DNA of 64,000 nt, taken from contig SJOL01007698.1 of assembly GCA_004794785.1 (NCBI GenBank), forward strand, positions 1 through 64,000, written 5' to 3'. This document shows, piece after piece, positions 32,231 through 43,959 of the stretch. A program made the position numbers and the translations under genes. This stretch comes from Opisthorchis felineus. Lineage: Eukaryota; Platyhelminthes; Trematoda; Opisthorchiida; Opisthorchiidae. The notes under the pieces are model-generated. The model was not told the origin of the DNA. It saw nothing but the letters and a program-made list of their open reading frames with translations, and ran no database searches. Positions within the stretch are counted from its first letter, which is position 1. Every line of letters starts with the position of its first letter.

Positions 32231-33333
32231 TACCCTCAATCACTTCTTGGTGCGCACTTCTGGCGATCCAGGGACTGCTGCGGCAGAACATTCAATTGTT
32301 GCTATCGTCCTAATTCACCAGGCGGAAGGATACTTGCTCGACCGGATACTTGTCGATGGTCGTCTGTGCGCGGTTCGTCTGGTGACGTCCGTGAAAAAGT
32401 CTCACAAACGCGAAGTTGATCGCTGACATCGATCAGTCGCCATTTCTTGCTATATCTCCAGCCAAGCACAGGGGAGCACAGGGTTCCCATCTTGGAAGGC
32501 GTACTGCACCACGAACATCCAAGCTCTTCGCAATGTCTTTCACACCCTTCTACCAAGTCATATGTTTTCCACCTCGCGGTTTCCGTCATTAGGAAGGAGG
32601 CACAGAGAACAACACTTGCCTCGGCAGACGGTGTTTCGGCACGCTTAGCACATGGCCGAGCCACCGTAGTTGATAGTGCTGGATATTTTCCGCCATTCAA
32701 GTACCTGTTGCACAACCAATTATTCGTTTTCGAATTACCTCGTTGCGAATCCGTTAACGCCATCAGACATCAGAAACGTTTCTGAGAAATCGGTGGTCAA
32801 AAACCTGAAGACGCTTCAATTCATTTATAAGCCGAGATCATGTTTCGCAACCATACAACAACACAGCCCTTGCTGCAGCCTGGTACACGCGACCCGAGAC
32901 TAAATGATATGCCCTTTTGACGTCACAAGTGAAGCAAATTATAAAACGTGATTCGGGTCATTGAGATTAGTGCACCGGCTTCATCACACTTCCGTCAGAA
33001 CTAATGCAACTACCGAGGTATGTAAAATTCTCCACAACCTCCAGTGATTCTCCTTGAACTGTAAGGTGTACGTTCAGAAGCATGACTTTGAACTTTGAAG
33101 GTGCTAGGCGCATACCGAACAATGGTATCGTGGTGTTCAGTCTACTCAGTAAGACTTGTGCGTCACCTTAGTCTTCAAAGATGAGGGCGGTCGCCTGCCT
33201 ACTTCTCAGCAGCACCAATTTGAACACCCGGGGTTTTGAAGACCTTACAGTGATCGTCTCATTATTTCAACGACGGCGAAGTTGAACAAGAACGCAGAGA
33301 GTAGACATCCCTGTCGGACACCACTTTGTGTAG

Positions 33334-33736
33334 NNNNNNNNNNNNNNNNNNNNNNNNNNNNNNNNNNNNNNNNNNNNNNNNNNNNNNNNNNNNNNNNNNN
33401 NNNNNNNNNNNNNNNNNNNNNNNNNNNNNNNNNNNNNNNNNNNNNNNNNNNNNNNNNNNNNNNNNNNNNNNNNNNNNNNNNNNNNNNNNNNNNNNNNNNN
33501 NNNNNNNNNNNNNNNNNNNNNNNNNNNNNNNNNNNNNNNNNNNNNNNNNNNNNNNNNNNNNNNNNNNNNNNNNNNNNNNNNNNNNNNNNNNNNNNNNNNN
33601 NNNNNNNNNNNNNNNNNNNNNNNNNNNNNNNNNNNNNNNNNNNNNNNNNNNNNNNNNNNNNNNNNNNNNNNNNNNNNNNNNNNNNNNNNNNNNNNNNNNN
33701 NNNNNNNNNNNNNNNNNNNNNNNNNNNNNNNNNNNN
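33334..33736. other. Assembly gap
   Basis: 403 N, ending in a run of eight G. Flanks are two parts of one LINE that are normally well over 1 kb apart, so the gap size is probably an underestimate, or the copy is internally deleted. Confidence 0.99.
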
Positions 33737-33839
33737 GGGGGGGGTAAACAGACACAATAAACAAGGTGCGATGAACCTCCCTTTCTCGAGATTCTCTCAG
33801 AAGTTGCCAAACGAACCGCGCATAGGCGACTACCGTAAA

Positions 33840-34010
33840 AATCATTCAGCTGTAGCACCCTTTCGGTGCCTAACTGCCATGCCACCCGAAGGAAGCACGA
33901 GGGCTGGGATACTGTCAGGTTGCCCAAAACTAGGCAGGGGAAGTCGAGAGGCCGAGGTCGGGTTCGAACCACAGACCTTGCAGTCAGTAAATTCGCACTC
34001 AAACCATTAT
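33840..34010 (-). mobile_element. tRNA-derived SINE copy inside a LINE
   Basis: Good match to the SINE consensus (B box GGTTCGAACC near 33965, body, tail with TTTTTA side). The outermost head is missing. LINE sequence continues on both sides. Confidence 0.8.
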
Positions 34011-34109
34011 CAACGGGTACCCAATCTAGCAAAGACGCTTCCGCTCGGTCGCTCAGTACAATACCCACGCCGGTATATCCAGCTGCAGCGGCCACTATAT
34101 TAGGGTAAA

Positions 34110-36300
34110 ATATGCACTAGCCATATTTCAACAGACAATGGATGCCATGCTAAACGGTTTATCAGGAGTTGCCACTTATTTAGATATTATTCTCACAGGT
34201 TCTAGTCAATAAGAACTTTTACATAGTCTGCATTGTGTACTCAAACAAATTCAGCAATATGGTTTTCATCTACGCGCAGAAAAATTTGCATTTTTTCTCA
34301 CATCCACCAAATATTTTGGATTTAGTTTTGACGAAAATGGTCGTCATCTAGACCCAGAAAATACCTCTGCCATACAACAAATGCCACCACCAACGGATTT
34401 ACGAACATTGCGCTCCTTCCTCGTGCTGGAACTGGTAACATGAGTGTCAGTCCGCTTTTGACAAAGTGAAGTCACTTCTCAGCTCTGACCTGCTACTCAC
34501 GCATTACAATCCAGTCCTGGACAGTACTGTTGTTGCAGACGCATCTAACTACGGTATTGGAGCTGTCATTTCTTACATTTTCCATGACGGAAACGAAAAA
34601 GCAATTGCTCACGCAGCTAGATCCCTAACAAGTACCGAGTGCAATTATGGCCAGATCGAAAAAAAAGCTTTAGCGATTAAGAGGTCATTAGGAAATTCCA
34701 TAAAATGCTGTATGGACGTCATTTTACTATCGTTACTGACCATTAACTGTTTCTCGGCGTTTTCGGATCGAAGAAAGACATCCCTGTTTACATAGCAAAC
34801 CGTTTGCAACGTTGGTTACAATGCTTTTGGACTTCTCCATCAAATACCCGTCGACTGATGCTATTGGCCAAGCTGATGCATTATCAAGACTCATGGATTC
34901 TCAACGTCAACAACCCGAAGATGCTGTTGTTGCCGCAATAACGATGGAACCAGAAGTTAACGCGATGCTCGCCACTACAATCCGTACACTTCCAGTTACT
35001 CCTACCATAGTTCGCGACGCCAGCGCTCGTGATCCGTTACTTCAAAAGGTGATCCATTTCCACCGCACACACTGGCCTGCAGTCTGTTCCGATAAGCAAC
35101 TTCGACCGTTCTACCAACGTCGATCCTCACTTTCCGAGGTTGATGGTTGCATACTCTCCGAAATCCTTAAACAATTTCATTTTGGACATCCCAGTATTAA
35201 CCGCATGGAGGCGCTAACACATAGTTACATCTACTGGCCGAACACGGACAAGCAGTTAGAAGAACTTGTACACAAGTTCTCACGATGCCAACTATCTGCA
35301 AAATCCCCCCGGAAAACAGAATTATGTTCATGGCCTGTTCCAGAAACTCCATCGTCACGACTTCATGTTGACTTTGCGGGACCAATCAATGGCCAACAAT
35401 ATCTGATCCTAGTAGATGCTTACATTAAGTGGCCAGAAGTATTTAGCAGCTGCTTGCGCAACCATTTCAAAACTACATGTGTTTAGTCATTTTGGAGTTC
35501 CCAATATCATTGTCTCTGACAACCGCAGTGCATTCATGTCCGTTGAATTTTCTGTCAACAAAATAGCATACCACACGTGCGATCACCACCGTTCCACCCA
35601 CAATCAAATAGCCAAGTGGAAAGATCTGTGGACACTCAAACGCGCACTCCTAAAACTCAAAGGGGAGGGCCCACGCCGGAAATCATCGAGACATTTCTGC
35701 TGAGTTACAGGGTGACACCAAATGGTAAGTCTCCGGCAGATGTACTTACGAACCGGAAGATCCGTTCATCCGTTGACCTAATCCGTCCAACACCACATTC
35801 GCCAACACAAATATGGAAGTTCAGTTCAACCAACATCACGGTGCTGGTAAGAACATATTTATACCTGGGCAATTTATGCTAACAAAAGACTATCGTGGTG
35901 TGGAAAAGTGAACACATGGTATAATTGTGCGCCGTGATGGTAAAGTCGTCTATGAGGTAAACGTACGCTACTCCATCTAGGTCCGTTATGCGAATCGGCT
36001 ACGCTCTTCCTGTCTTCCAGCGAAAGCTACACTCGATCCTGGTTTTCCTCTTGAGATCCTTCTCGATACAAAAGCCTGAATCTCCCGAGCCGATTACTGA
36101 ACCAGAACTTTCAAAAAGTTGCATACATAGGAGATGGACGGATCGAACACGAAAGCCTGTCATACCAATGTAACTTAACCCATAGCAGCAGTCTTACGAT
36201 CAAAGACTTCAAAGGGGAGGTGTGAGGAGGACTGCCTCCAAACGAACAAATCCACCTTGCTAACAATTTGTCTTGTAAACTGAAACCTTGTTTTCTCCAT
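34110..36300 (+). mobile_element. Ty3/gypsy element of K02A2.6 type, decayed
   Basis: + strand: RT from about 34110 (AIFQQTMDAMLNGLSGVATY, with the catalytic box changed to YLDI), RNase H 34540-34780 (VVADASNYGIGAVIS), connection (GQADALSRL), integrase zinc region (FGHPSINRMEALTHSYIYWP) and core (SRLHVDFAGPINGQQYLILV). The gene order and this integrase type resemble K02A2.6-like gypsy proteins. Several stops and shifts. The RT N-terminal part and the 5' LTR are absent. A purine tract AAAGGGGAGG (36211-36220) precedes TGTGAGGAGG, probably the start of the 3' LTR, cut at about 36300. Confidence 0.78.
34466..35890 (+). pseudogene. Broken RNase H-integrase of the gypsy element
   Basis: Frames 34466-34795, 34812-35486 and 35577-35882 carry successive parts. 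The second integrase aspartate region (VSDNRSAFMS) is in another frame than the first (HVDFAGP). The protein cannot be made from one reading frame. Confidence 0.72.
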
Positions 36301-36309
36301 TTTAGCCTT

Positions 36310-37200
36310 TCATTGACATCCTGTTGGACTTTTAGCTCTTTTTATATCCTGGTTCAGTTGAATTCCATACCACGGAACGATCCACTTGTTTGCAGTACTG
36401 CAAGCGTACCACTTCCTCAAAGTTGTTTGTCTTCTCCGTTCTGGTGAACTGACAAGTCTGACAGAGAGGGCAGTCAGTCCGATTACAGTACTTGCGTCCT
36501 GCATCACTACTTCGGATAGACAGTATACCTCAATGCAGAGAAAATTCAGCGTACGAACAACAGCTGCTTGTAGTCCTGCTTGCTTCAGCGCGCGAACATT
36601 AAGGGCATCTAAGTAGGCGAGCTTTAGGGATGTGAAAAATGACTTCGAAAACTTTAGGGCTGTTACTGGAGTCGGACGCACAGAAGCTGCAGCTGAGCTT
36701 GATGCATGGCAAACAAAGCGGTCAGTCTTAGTGCTGGGGCCTGCAGAACGAGTATTCAGATTAGGGTGGGGTAGGGTAGAAGAGGGAATACGTGAAAGTG
36801 TTAGAAGGGAGACGTCAGCAGTAGCATGCTTTCACTTACACGCCCTGTTGTATACAGCAAAGAAAGTTGACCCGGATGGTGACACCACGCGACAGGCGAC
36901 ATGGCATGGGAGTATTGTTAGTTGTAAGTGTCATGGTTGTACGTGAGCTAGGATACTGCCAGGGTCCCCAGACCTAGACAGGAGGATGGTTAGGGCACTC
37001 GACCAAGCGTCTGGATCAAAAGCGTAACCTCAAGGCAGCGGTGATTCGCGGAATATGCAAGCGCATTATCATTATTATAGAACACGTTGTCATACACTTC
37101 CAAACTCCCAACATGGAGGTCAGGCAGATTGTGTTGGTCAGACCTCCAACCACTGACCAATCGAATATGAGACTCCAGGGGGTGTTGCACGGACACCCGC
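36310..37200 (-). mobile_element. LINE 5' end fragment
   Basis: The minus frame 36681-36310 starts RPTPVTALKFSKSF and reads YLDALNVRALKQAG, the N-terminus of the endonuclease. Upstream (36700-37200) is the LINE 5' untranslated sequence shared with 2.0-2.3 and 31.7-32.0 kb. Confidence 0.65.
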
Positions 37201-37630
37201 GAGCATAGCTCAGTGGGTCACGAAGGCACACAAGCTGCCACACCACAGTAAGGTCAAGTCTCGTTGCGACCGACACAGGACGATGGCAATCCTTGAATTT
37301 CGGAAAAATGTTCGCCCGCCTGTACCAAACAATTTGGCTCGACGAACTATCACATGTCAAGTGAAAGTGAGTGTTCGCGCTGACGGTGAGGCTCGGTGGA
37401 CAAGGAAGACTAAGGAAAACAAAGAGGCCCAGAAAACCGGGAATGGCCGAATATTATTTCAGTTGATCCATGCGACCGGTCCCGGAAACCATCTGTGAGC
37501 GAAACCATCAAGGATCAGAATGGAGCGACCATTTTGTATAAAGAACACCTCGACCGTCGGGCCGAATACTTCGGACAATTTTCGTGGCCACCCGCTGCTA
37601 CTCATTTGGAGCCTACAGCTGAAGTAGAAC

Positions 37631-37830
37631 CCTAAAATAGAAATAAAAATCGTCCAGCTGTAGCACCCTTTCGGTGCCTAACTGCCATGCCACCCGAAGG
37701 AAGCACGAGGGCTGAGATACTGCAAGGTTGCCAAGACTAGACAGGGGAGTCGAGAGGCAGAGGTCGGGTTCGAACCACGGACATTCCGGTAAGCAAATTC
37801 GCGCTCTTACCACTGGGCCATCTTCCCCCG
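37631..37830 (-). mobile_element. tRNA-derived SINE copy inside the LINE
   Basis: A 200-bp insert with an A/T-rich tail (+ strand CCTAAAATAGAAATAAAAAT side), flanked by the 8-bp duplication AGTAGAAC (37623-37630 and 37831-37838). Confidence 0.9.
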
Positions 37831-38654
37831 AGTAGAACACTGGAAGGCCTCGGAGGTTTATGACTGCATAGACTCTCTCAAACGCCGCTGGGCTCTTGGT
37901 CGGGATGACGTCCCACTAGCAACGTTCACTCAGTGCTTGTCTAATCTGTTTACCTGTATCTGGGAAATGGAGACTGTCCTAGACAAGTGGGTCGTGCCCG
38001 TTTGCAAAAAAGGGGCCTGTGGTGAGTGCGGTCATCACGGGGGGTAGCTTGACTCCAGCCGTAACGAGACTGTTGGCGTCAATTGTCCTTCGTCGCCTCA
38101 TGAGGGATCGTGAAACATTGCCTTGAGAGCAGTAAGTGGGATTCCGGCCTGATAGAAGTTGCGTTGGCCGTGGCCTCACATTCCATCAGGTGCTAGGATA
38201 ACGCCATAGCTACAGAGGACTCACAATTTTAGTGTTCCTGGATTTCCAGATCGGTTGACCGATCCGTCCTTCTTAACACGCTTGCTTATCAAGGAATGCC
38301 CTGAAAGTTTGTGAACATAATAAGTTCCTGTATTCTCAGACTTCCGGGTATGAGACAGCTATCTGAAAGCTTGTGTACAGAAAGTGTTGTTCGTCAAGGG
38401 TGCCCACTCACTCCGTTCCTATTTTCTTTCTTGATGGACGAGATACTGAGAACGCCAGGCCTTCAAAACCCTGGTATTCAAATAGCTGATGACGAAGACA
38501 TTGTCGACCTGGAATACACAGACAACAACGTTCTCGTCTTCGAAGAGAAGGCGCAGGTGTTTTTGGATGAACTGACCAGAGTCATCCAGTTGTTTGGCAT
38601 GCACTTTGCACCCACAAGGTGCAAGGTCATGCTCCTGGATATGCAGTCACCAAA

Positions 38655-38824
38655 TGTCACGATTTTGTGTGCTTATTATTATACTTACCCTATATACTCG
38701 TATTGAACCTTTGTATGTACAATTCAGCTCATCCACGCTCGTTCTTAGACAAGTAAGACGTTGTTTGTCCTCGATAAACCGGACTCTGTTCTAACTCGTT
38801 CTCGGACACATTCTAAACGTCTCA
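38655..38824 (+). repeat. 5' LTR, 170 bp
   Basis: TGTCAC...GTCTCA. Contains a TATATA stretch near 38691 and the segment GTTCTTAGACAAGTAA (38741-38756) that is complementary to the primer site. Confidence 0.92.
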
Positions 38825-38826
38825 GT

Positions 38827-38842
38827 TTACTTGTCTAAGAAC
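38827..38842 (+). other. Self-priming type primer site
   Basis: TTACTTGTCTAAGAAC, two bases after the 5' LTR, is the perfect 16-nt reverse complement of 38741-38756 inside the LTR. No tRNA-type TGG start is present. In Tf1-type elements the RNA starts with such a segment, folds on the primer site, is cut and primes cDNA synthesis. That RNA starts at 38741 is inference. Confidence 0.75.
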
Positions 38843-38845
38843 ACA

Positions 38846-41800
38846 ATGGATCCGCAGCTACGACCTCGGTTCTTCGACGCTGACCCAAACTCCGCAGATG
38901 CAGCAAAACGCTGGAATCACTGGTTTCGTACCTTCAACACCTACCTCAAAACTGTCGAATCTTCTAAACCCGACAAACTTCAAACTCTCATCCACTTTTT
39001 GGATAGGCTGGTATATGATCACATTGCTGACCACACCGACTATGAATCTGCGATCGACACGTTATGGAAATTGTGTCCGCCCAAAAAATGTCATATATGC
39101 ACGCTACCTGCTGCAGACCTACAAGCAGGAGAACGGACAGGATATTGATCAGTTCGTACGAAAACTGAAATCATTAGCCAAAGACTGTGAGTTTAAATCG
39201 GTATCTGCAACTGAATATCAAGATGAGTGCGTGCATGATGCTATAATTAACGGCCTGGCGTCCACGTCCATCCGCGGAAAACTTGTAGCACAGAGCGAAC
39301 TCCCTCTGCACCAAGCATATCAGCTCAGTAGATCCCTCGAGTTGGCTCACAGTCAGTCTTATGTTGGTAACGGACCTATATCCTGCTCTACGATGCCGCC
39401 CATTTCACAGAATCCCGAAGTACTTGTCGATCCGACCACTGCTGCTGTAAAATTCGTTCAAACATGTTATTTATGCGGTTATGATACACATCCTCGTTCA
39501 AAGTGCCCCGCCCAAGAAGCCGTTTGTAATCTTTGTGGTAAACGCGGTCACTTCCGCCGCCTGTGCCTTTCAGAAAACACCACCAAGCTCCATACAAATT
39601 GTACAATGAAGCCCACTTTACCGTCATTATTCGTTGCAGCAGCACCTACCTGCCTGGCACATGCCATCGCAACTATCGAAGTCAATGGCATCGCCATCCG
39701 TGCTCTGGTCGATACAGGAAGTTATTATAGTTTCATTAATTCTAACGTCGTGAAACTACATAACTGGAAAATTTACCCAACCTTCTCAGTCGTCATAATG
39801 GCGTCTATATCACTATCCTGTCGAACGACCGGTTACGCTTGTATTTTTGTCCGATACAGAGATACACCATACAATGAACTGAAGCTCTTCGTAATGCCAA
39901 ACCTCTGCACTGACGTTCTACTCTGGCACGATTTTCTAGGTCTACACGGCAAGGTAGAAATTTCATTCGGCGGGGATCGTGATGCTTTCACCATCTGCGG
40001 CCTAACGGCTGTAAACGTTGAATCACCATTACTTTTGGCCAACTTGTCTCCAGATTGCAAGCCGGTTGCCACCAAATCAAGACGGCATCATCCGGCTGAT
40101 GAAAAATTCACTCGCGCCGAAGTTGACCGCTTATTGCAAGAAGGCATCATCGAGCCGTCAACGTCTTCCTGGAGAGCGCAGGTTCTGATTACCAAGAATG
40201 TTAATCACAAACGCCGGATGTTTGACTACAGCGAAACTATCAACCGGTCTACATATCTGGACGCTTACCCTCTGCCACGCTGGGACAAAATGATTGAAGA
40301 AATTTCGCACTACGAGGTCTACCGTACATTAGACCTCTTGTCTGCTTACCATCAAGTCCCCATCTCTGCATCCGACAAACCTTTTACAGCATTCGAAGCA
40401 TGTGGTGCCCCGTTTCGGTTTTGTCGCATACCCTTCGGTGTCACAATCGGTGTAGCACGTTTTCAGCGAACTATTAACAATATCATTAAGACTGAAAAGC
40501 ACGTATGCCTACATAGACAGTGTGGCTATTTGTGGCAATACCCAAGATGAACACGACCTCAATCTCCAATCATTTTTAGGAGCTACGGGGAAGTATGGGA
40601 CCACGCCCAACGATAACAAAACCGTCAGTGCTTCAAAAGTTATCCGCCTCCTAAGTTATGAGGTTTCTAAGGGCGTCATAAGGCCAGACCCTGAACGAAT
40701 GGAACCCATCCGTCAGTTACCTCCTCCGCGTACTACCACGGAAATGCAAAGCATCACCGGTATGTTCGCATATAACGCACATTGGATAGCTTCGTTTTCT
40801 GACAAAATCAACAACTTGATAAAGAACAAAACACTTCCTCTACCTGCCGACGTCGAATTAGCCTTCGACAACCTAAAAAACGAACTAGAAGATGCTGCGC
40901 TAATTACAGTGGATTATAACGAGCCTTTGGTTGTTGAAACGGATGCCTCCGATGTGGCTATAGCCGCATCCCTTAGCCATAACTATCGACCGGTGGCCTT
41001 TTTCTCGAGGACACTCAATTCGAGCGAGACGAATCATTCTGCCATCGAGAATGAGGCCTACGCTATCGTTGAATCCATTAGGAAATGGCGGCACTATCTA
41101 CTCGGAAGACTCTTCAAACTGATCACCTATCAGTCACATTCTTGTACGGTGGTGGACAGAAGGGTAAAGTGAAAAACGACAAAATGCAACGTTGGAAGAC
41201 TGAGTTGTCCGAGAACAAGTATGATGTCATATACCAACCTGGCAAGGACAATCATGTCGCCGACACTCTGTCACGAAACGTATGTGTTTCCATGGGGAGC
41301 AACAATCAACACGGAGAGCTCCATAACTCCCTCTGCCATCCAGGCATTACTCGTATGTTTCATTTTGTGCGTTGTAAGAATCTCCCCCACTCCGTCGACG
41401 ATGTCAAGCGCGTTATTTCCTCCTGCAAAGTGTGTCGAACTGAAGCCAAGATTCTGGAAATCCCATGGTAGACTCATTAAAGCAACACAACCTTTTGAGC
41501 GCCTGAGTTTGGATTTTAAACGTCCACTGCCATCTAATACGCGCAACCGCTACTTACGATAATTGATGAGATCTATAGATTCCCATTTGCATTTGCGTGT
41601 GCGGATATAACCTCAGCAACTATCTCACACAAATCTTCTGTTTGTTCGGAATGTTAGCCTATATCCATTCCGACAGAGGCTCGTCGTTCATGTCGTCTGA
41701 AATCAATAGCTTTCTTCTGGAGAAAGGTGTTCAGATGAGTCATACATCGGCTTATAATCGGTCAAGTTGAACGTCTCAACGATACCCTCTGGAAAGCAAT

Positions 41801-42197
41801 AAGCTGAGCCGTGAAATCTCACAATCTTCCGCCTTCCCATTGGGACTCGGTACTCCCTGATGCTCTACACAGCTTCCGATCACTGTTATGTACGGCCACT
41901 AACTGTACTCCACACGAACGTTTGTTTCAATACGCACGTCGCTCAATATTTGGAATGCCGTTGCCATCTTGGTTGACCACCCCTGGTCCAGTTCTGCTGC
42001 AACGAGGTGATAGGTTATCCAAGTATCAACCAATAGTAGAGGTCGACCCTCTGAACTGCAACTCACACATTGCTCATCGAGACGGAAGAGTCGAAATCGT
42101 GTCCCTTCGCCGTCTAGCCCCAGCGGTTAAGAATACGACAGACGACGTTCTCAATCCATCTGAGTCCAATGGGGACACCGAACACCCAGATGACTGA
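38846..42197 (+). pseudogene. Broken gag-pol of the CsRn1-like element
   Basis: Gag starts at ATG 38846 (MDPQLRPRFFDADPNSADAA). A frameshift near 39090 moves to the frame that runs to 40550 with two zinc knuckles (CYLCGYDTHPRSKC and CNLCGKRGHFRRLC), protease LVDTGSYYSF and RT to the fourth conserved block. A shift near 40500 falls at the catalytic box, which reads YIDS in the next frame. That frame has RNase H (VETDASDVAIAASL). A third shift near 41130 leads to the connection and integrase zinc region (LCHPGITRMFHFVRCKN...CKVCRTE). The integrase core is decayed. The C-terminal part is at 41811-42197. At least three shifts and a changed active site make it non-functional. Confidence 0.88.
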
Positions 42198-42386
42198 AAC
42201 AACCGGATAGCTCTCAAGCATCTGAACCCCCTTCGGTACCGTTCTCCGAATACCAACCGAGCTATCCTGAAATTCTAGAACAGCGACGCGTTCATCCATA
42301 CAGTTTGACGAACAGAGAAGTCTGACTCGTATATCATCCCCTATCTACGTCAGCACATGTGTCTATTAAAACAATGCCGGGATGAA

Positions 42387-42556
42387 TGTCATGATTTTGT
42401 GTGCTTATTATTATACTTACCCTATATACTCGTATTGAACCTTTGTATGTACATTTCAGCTCATCCACGCTCGTTCTTAGACAAGTAAGACATTGTTTAT
42501 CCTCGATAACCCGGACTCTGCTCTAACTCGTTCTCGGACACATTCTAAACGTCTCA
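42387..42556 (+). repeat. 3' LTR, 170 bp
   Basis: Pairs with 38655-38824; preceded by the purine-rich CCGGGATGAA. Confidence 0.92.
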
Positions 42557-43445
42557 CTAAACGCGCCACTTACAGTCCAGGGAGACACTCGAAGTTGTGG
42601 GGCGTTTTATGTATCTTGAAACTTGTATTAGTACTGATTGTAGTGTGACAGATGAGGTAAATGCACGAATCTGCAAGGCTTGGGTCGCCTTTGCTAACTT
42701 GAGACACCTATGGGATCAGAGCGGTATATCCTTGAATCTCATAGGACGTGCGTATCAGGATATAGTACGGGCGGTTCTGTTGTATGGTTGTGAAAATTGG
42801 CTTGTTCGACCGGCCGAACTGCGACACCTTCAGACCTTCGACGACTGTTGTCTCAGAAACAGCTCGTGTGGGTTGCTGTCAGCGAATCCGTAACGTAGCA
42901 GTTAGAAAGCGGGTGTTCGGTTGTGCAACGGAGAGTTCAATCGAAGAATGTGTCGAATACCAAAAGCTGCGTTGGTTAGGCCTTGTACTGCGTATGCCGA
43001 ACCATCGTTTGCCCAAGAGACTGTTGTCTTCCGTGGCGGAAGACAGAGGTGGCCAAACCTTGACCTGGCAGAGGGGCATGAAAGACATTACGAAATGTTT
43101 GGGTGGTGTTGTTGCGACTCGCCTTCCAGGATGGCGACCGCATGATCCCCACTGCGCCTGGTTGGGAACGCTGCGAGATGTGGCTGCCAATCGATGAGTG
43201 GCGTTCTTGTCAGTTTCTATCCAGATTGCCTGAGTCAGTGTCCGGAGGTGTGGGCACCTCGGAATGATTGTGGTGGGCTAGCGCTTGGCCCCTTCCCCAG
43301 TCCGCTTTTCTTGTCTAACTCACAATAAGGCTTTCAAATAAATCATGGTTATACGACAGCGAAGAATCAGTGTTGAACACTGTTATGCTGTCGATGATGA
43401 TGATGTCCCTCTCAGTAACCGATCAACCGTAATAGGGTTGTCAAA

Positions 43446-43724
43446 TTGAACGCCGAGGATTTATCACCTTTGGAATGTACAGGCTGCGGACCCTCCAGAC
43501 CGGGTGCCTTGTGGCGTAGAAGGACTGATACTTCGCGCTATATTTCTGTTGCTCATGGTAAGCTGGTATCGATATTCCATTCAGGTTTGGTGGGTTCTTC
43601 CGGAAGCCGTGTTGAAGGTTATCTCGTCGCTCAAGGGGGTGGTTATGAGGATGGATTAGTTTTAACTTCGCAAATTGTTTCGCTGTCACCTGTCCCGCTT
43701 TGGCCGGCTGATCGAATCAGCTGA
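43446..43724 (+). other. Open frame of unknown nature
   Basis: A 92-codon + frame (ECTGCGPSRPGALWRRRTDT) just after the LINE end, also open upstream. A donor-like CATG|GTAAGC lies at 43559. No family recognised; it could be an exon or chance. Confidence 0.2.
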
Positions 43725-43959
43725 AACAGGGCGCGACTGTTTCTTGACGCGAAAGCCTTCTCCATCTCCTGTGCATTTGAAATCCGCCAGCATTTGCTGT
43801 TATTCTTCAGATCCTTGATTATCCAGCGTTTGATGGACCTGTGTGGGACATGTCAGCCGCTATTAGCTGGTATGACTAATCTGGCAGCATAAGATCTGCT
43901 AATCTCGACGATATCCAGTGTTCATTTGGCCGAGTCAGCAGAGAGAGAAGAGCTTCTGT

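Larger units (their letters stand above)
32290..34110 (-). mobile_element. LINE copy containing an assembly gap and a SINE
   Basis: Minus strand: 34100-34020 and 33840-33760 encode the endonuclease start (AAAAGYTGVGIVLSDRAEAS) and HRTLFIVSVY. After the gap, 33330-33240 has TQSGVRQGCLLSAFLFNF of the RT, then the C-terminal part to 32300. A SINE lies at 33840-34010. Confidence 0.75.
38655..42556 (+). mobile_element. CsRn1/Boudicca-like LTR retrotransposon, complete outline, short LTRs
   Basis: 3902 bp with 170-bp LTRs (38655-38824 and 42387-42556) that differ at six positions, about 3.5%. The target duplication is imperfect: CCAAA (38650-38654) and CTAAA (42557-42561). The element carries gag, protease, RT, RNase H and integrase in order, with frameshifts. 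It sits inside LINE RT sequence. The double zinc knuckle and the integrase zinc region place it near CsRn1 and Boudicca. The LTR is much shorter than those described for these elements. Confidence 0.92.
37280..43405 (+). mobile_element. LINE copy split by a SINE and by an LTR element
   Basis: + strand LINE pieces in order: linker 37345-37620 (SVRADGEARWTRK; SETIKDQNGATILYK), 37839-38180, RT 38240-38654 (RQGCPLTPFLFSFLMDEI; FGMHFAPTRCKVMLLDMQS), then, after the LTR insertion, 42562-43197 (FMYLETCISTDCSVTDEVNA; RLPGWRPHDPHCAWLGTLRD), and a 3' untranslated end finishing in GATGATGATG near 43400. The RT catalytic box is YTDN, so the copy was dead or has died. Removing the two inserts restores collinearity, which proves the nesting. 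Confidence 0.88.

Noticed and set aside
33245..34103. Long frames across 33.2-34.1 kb
   Set aside because: They pass through the second N gap. The real content is a broken LINE with a SINE.
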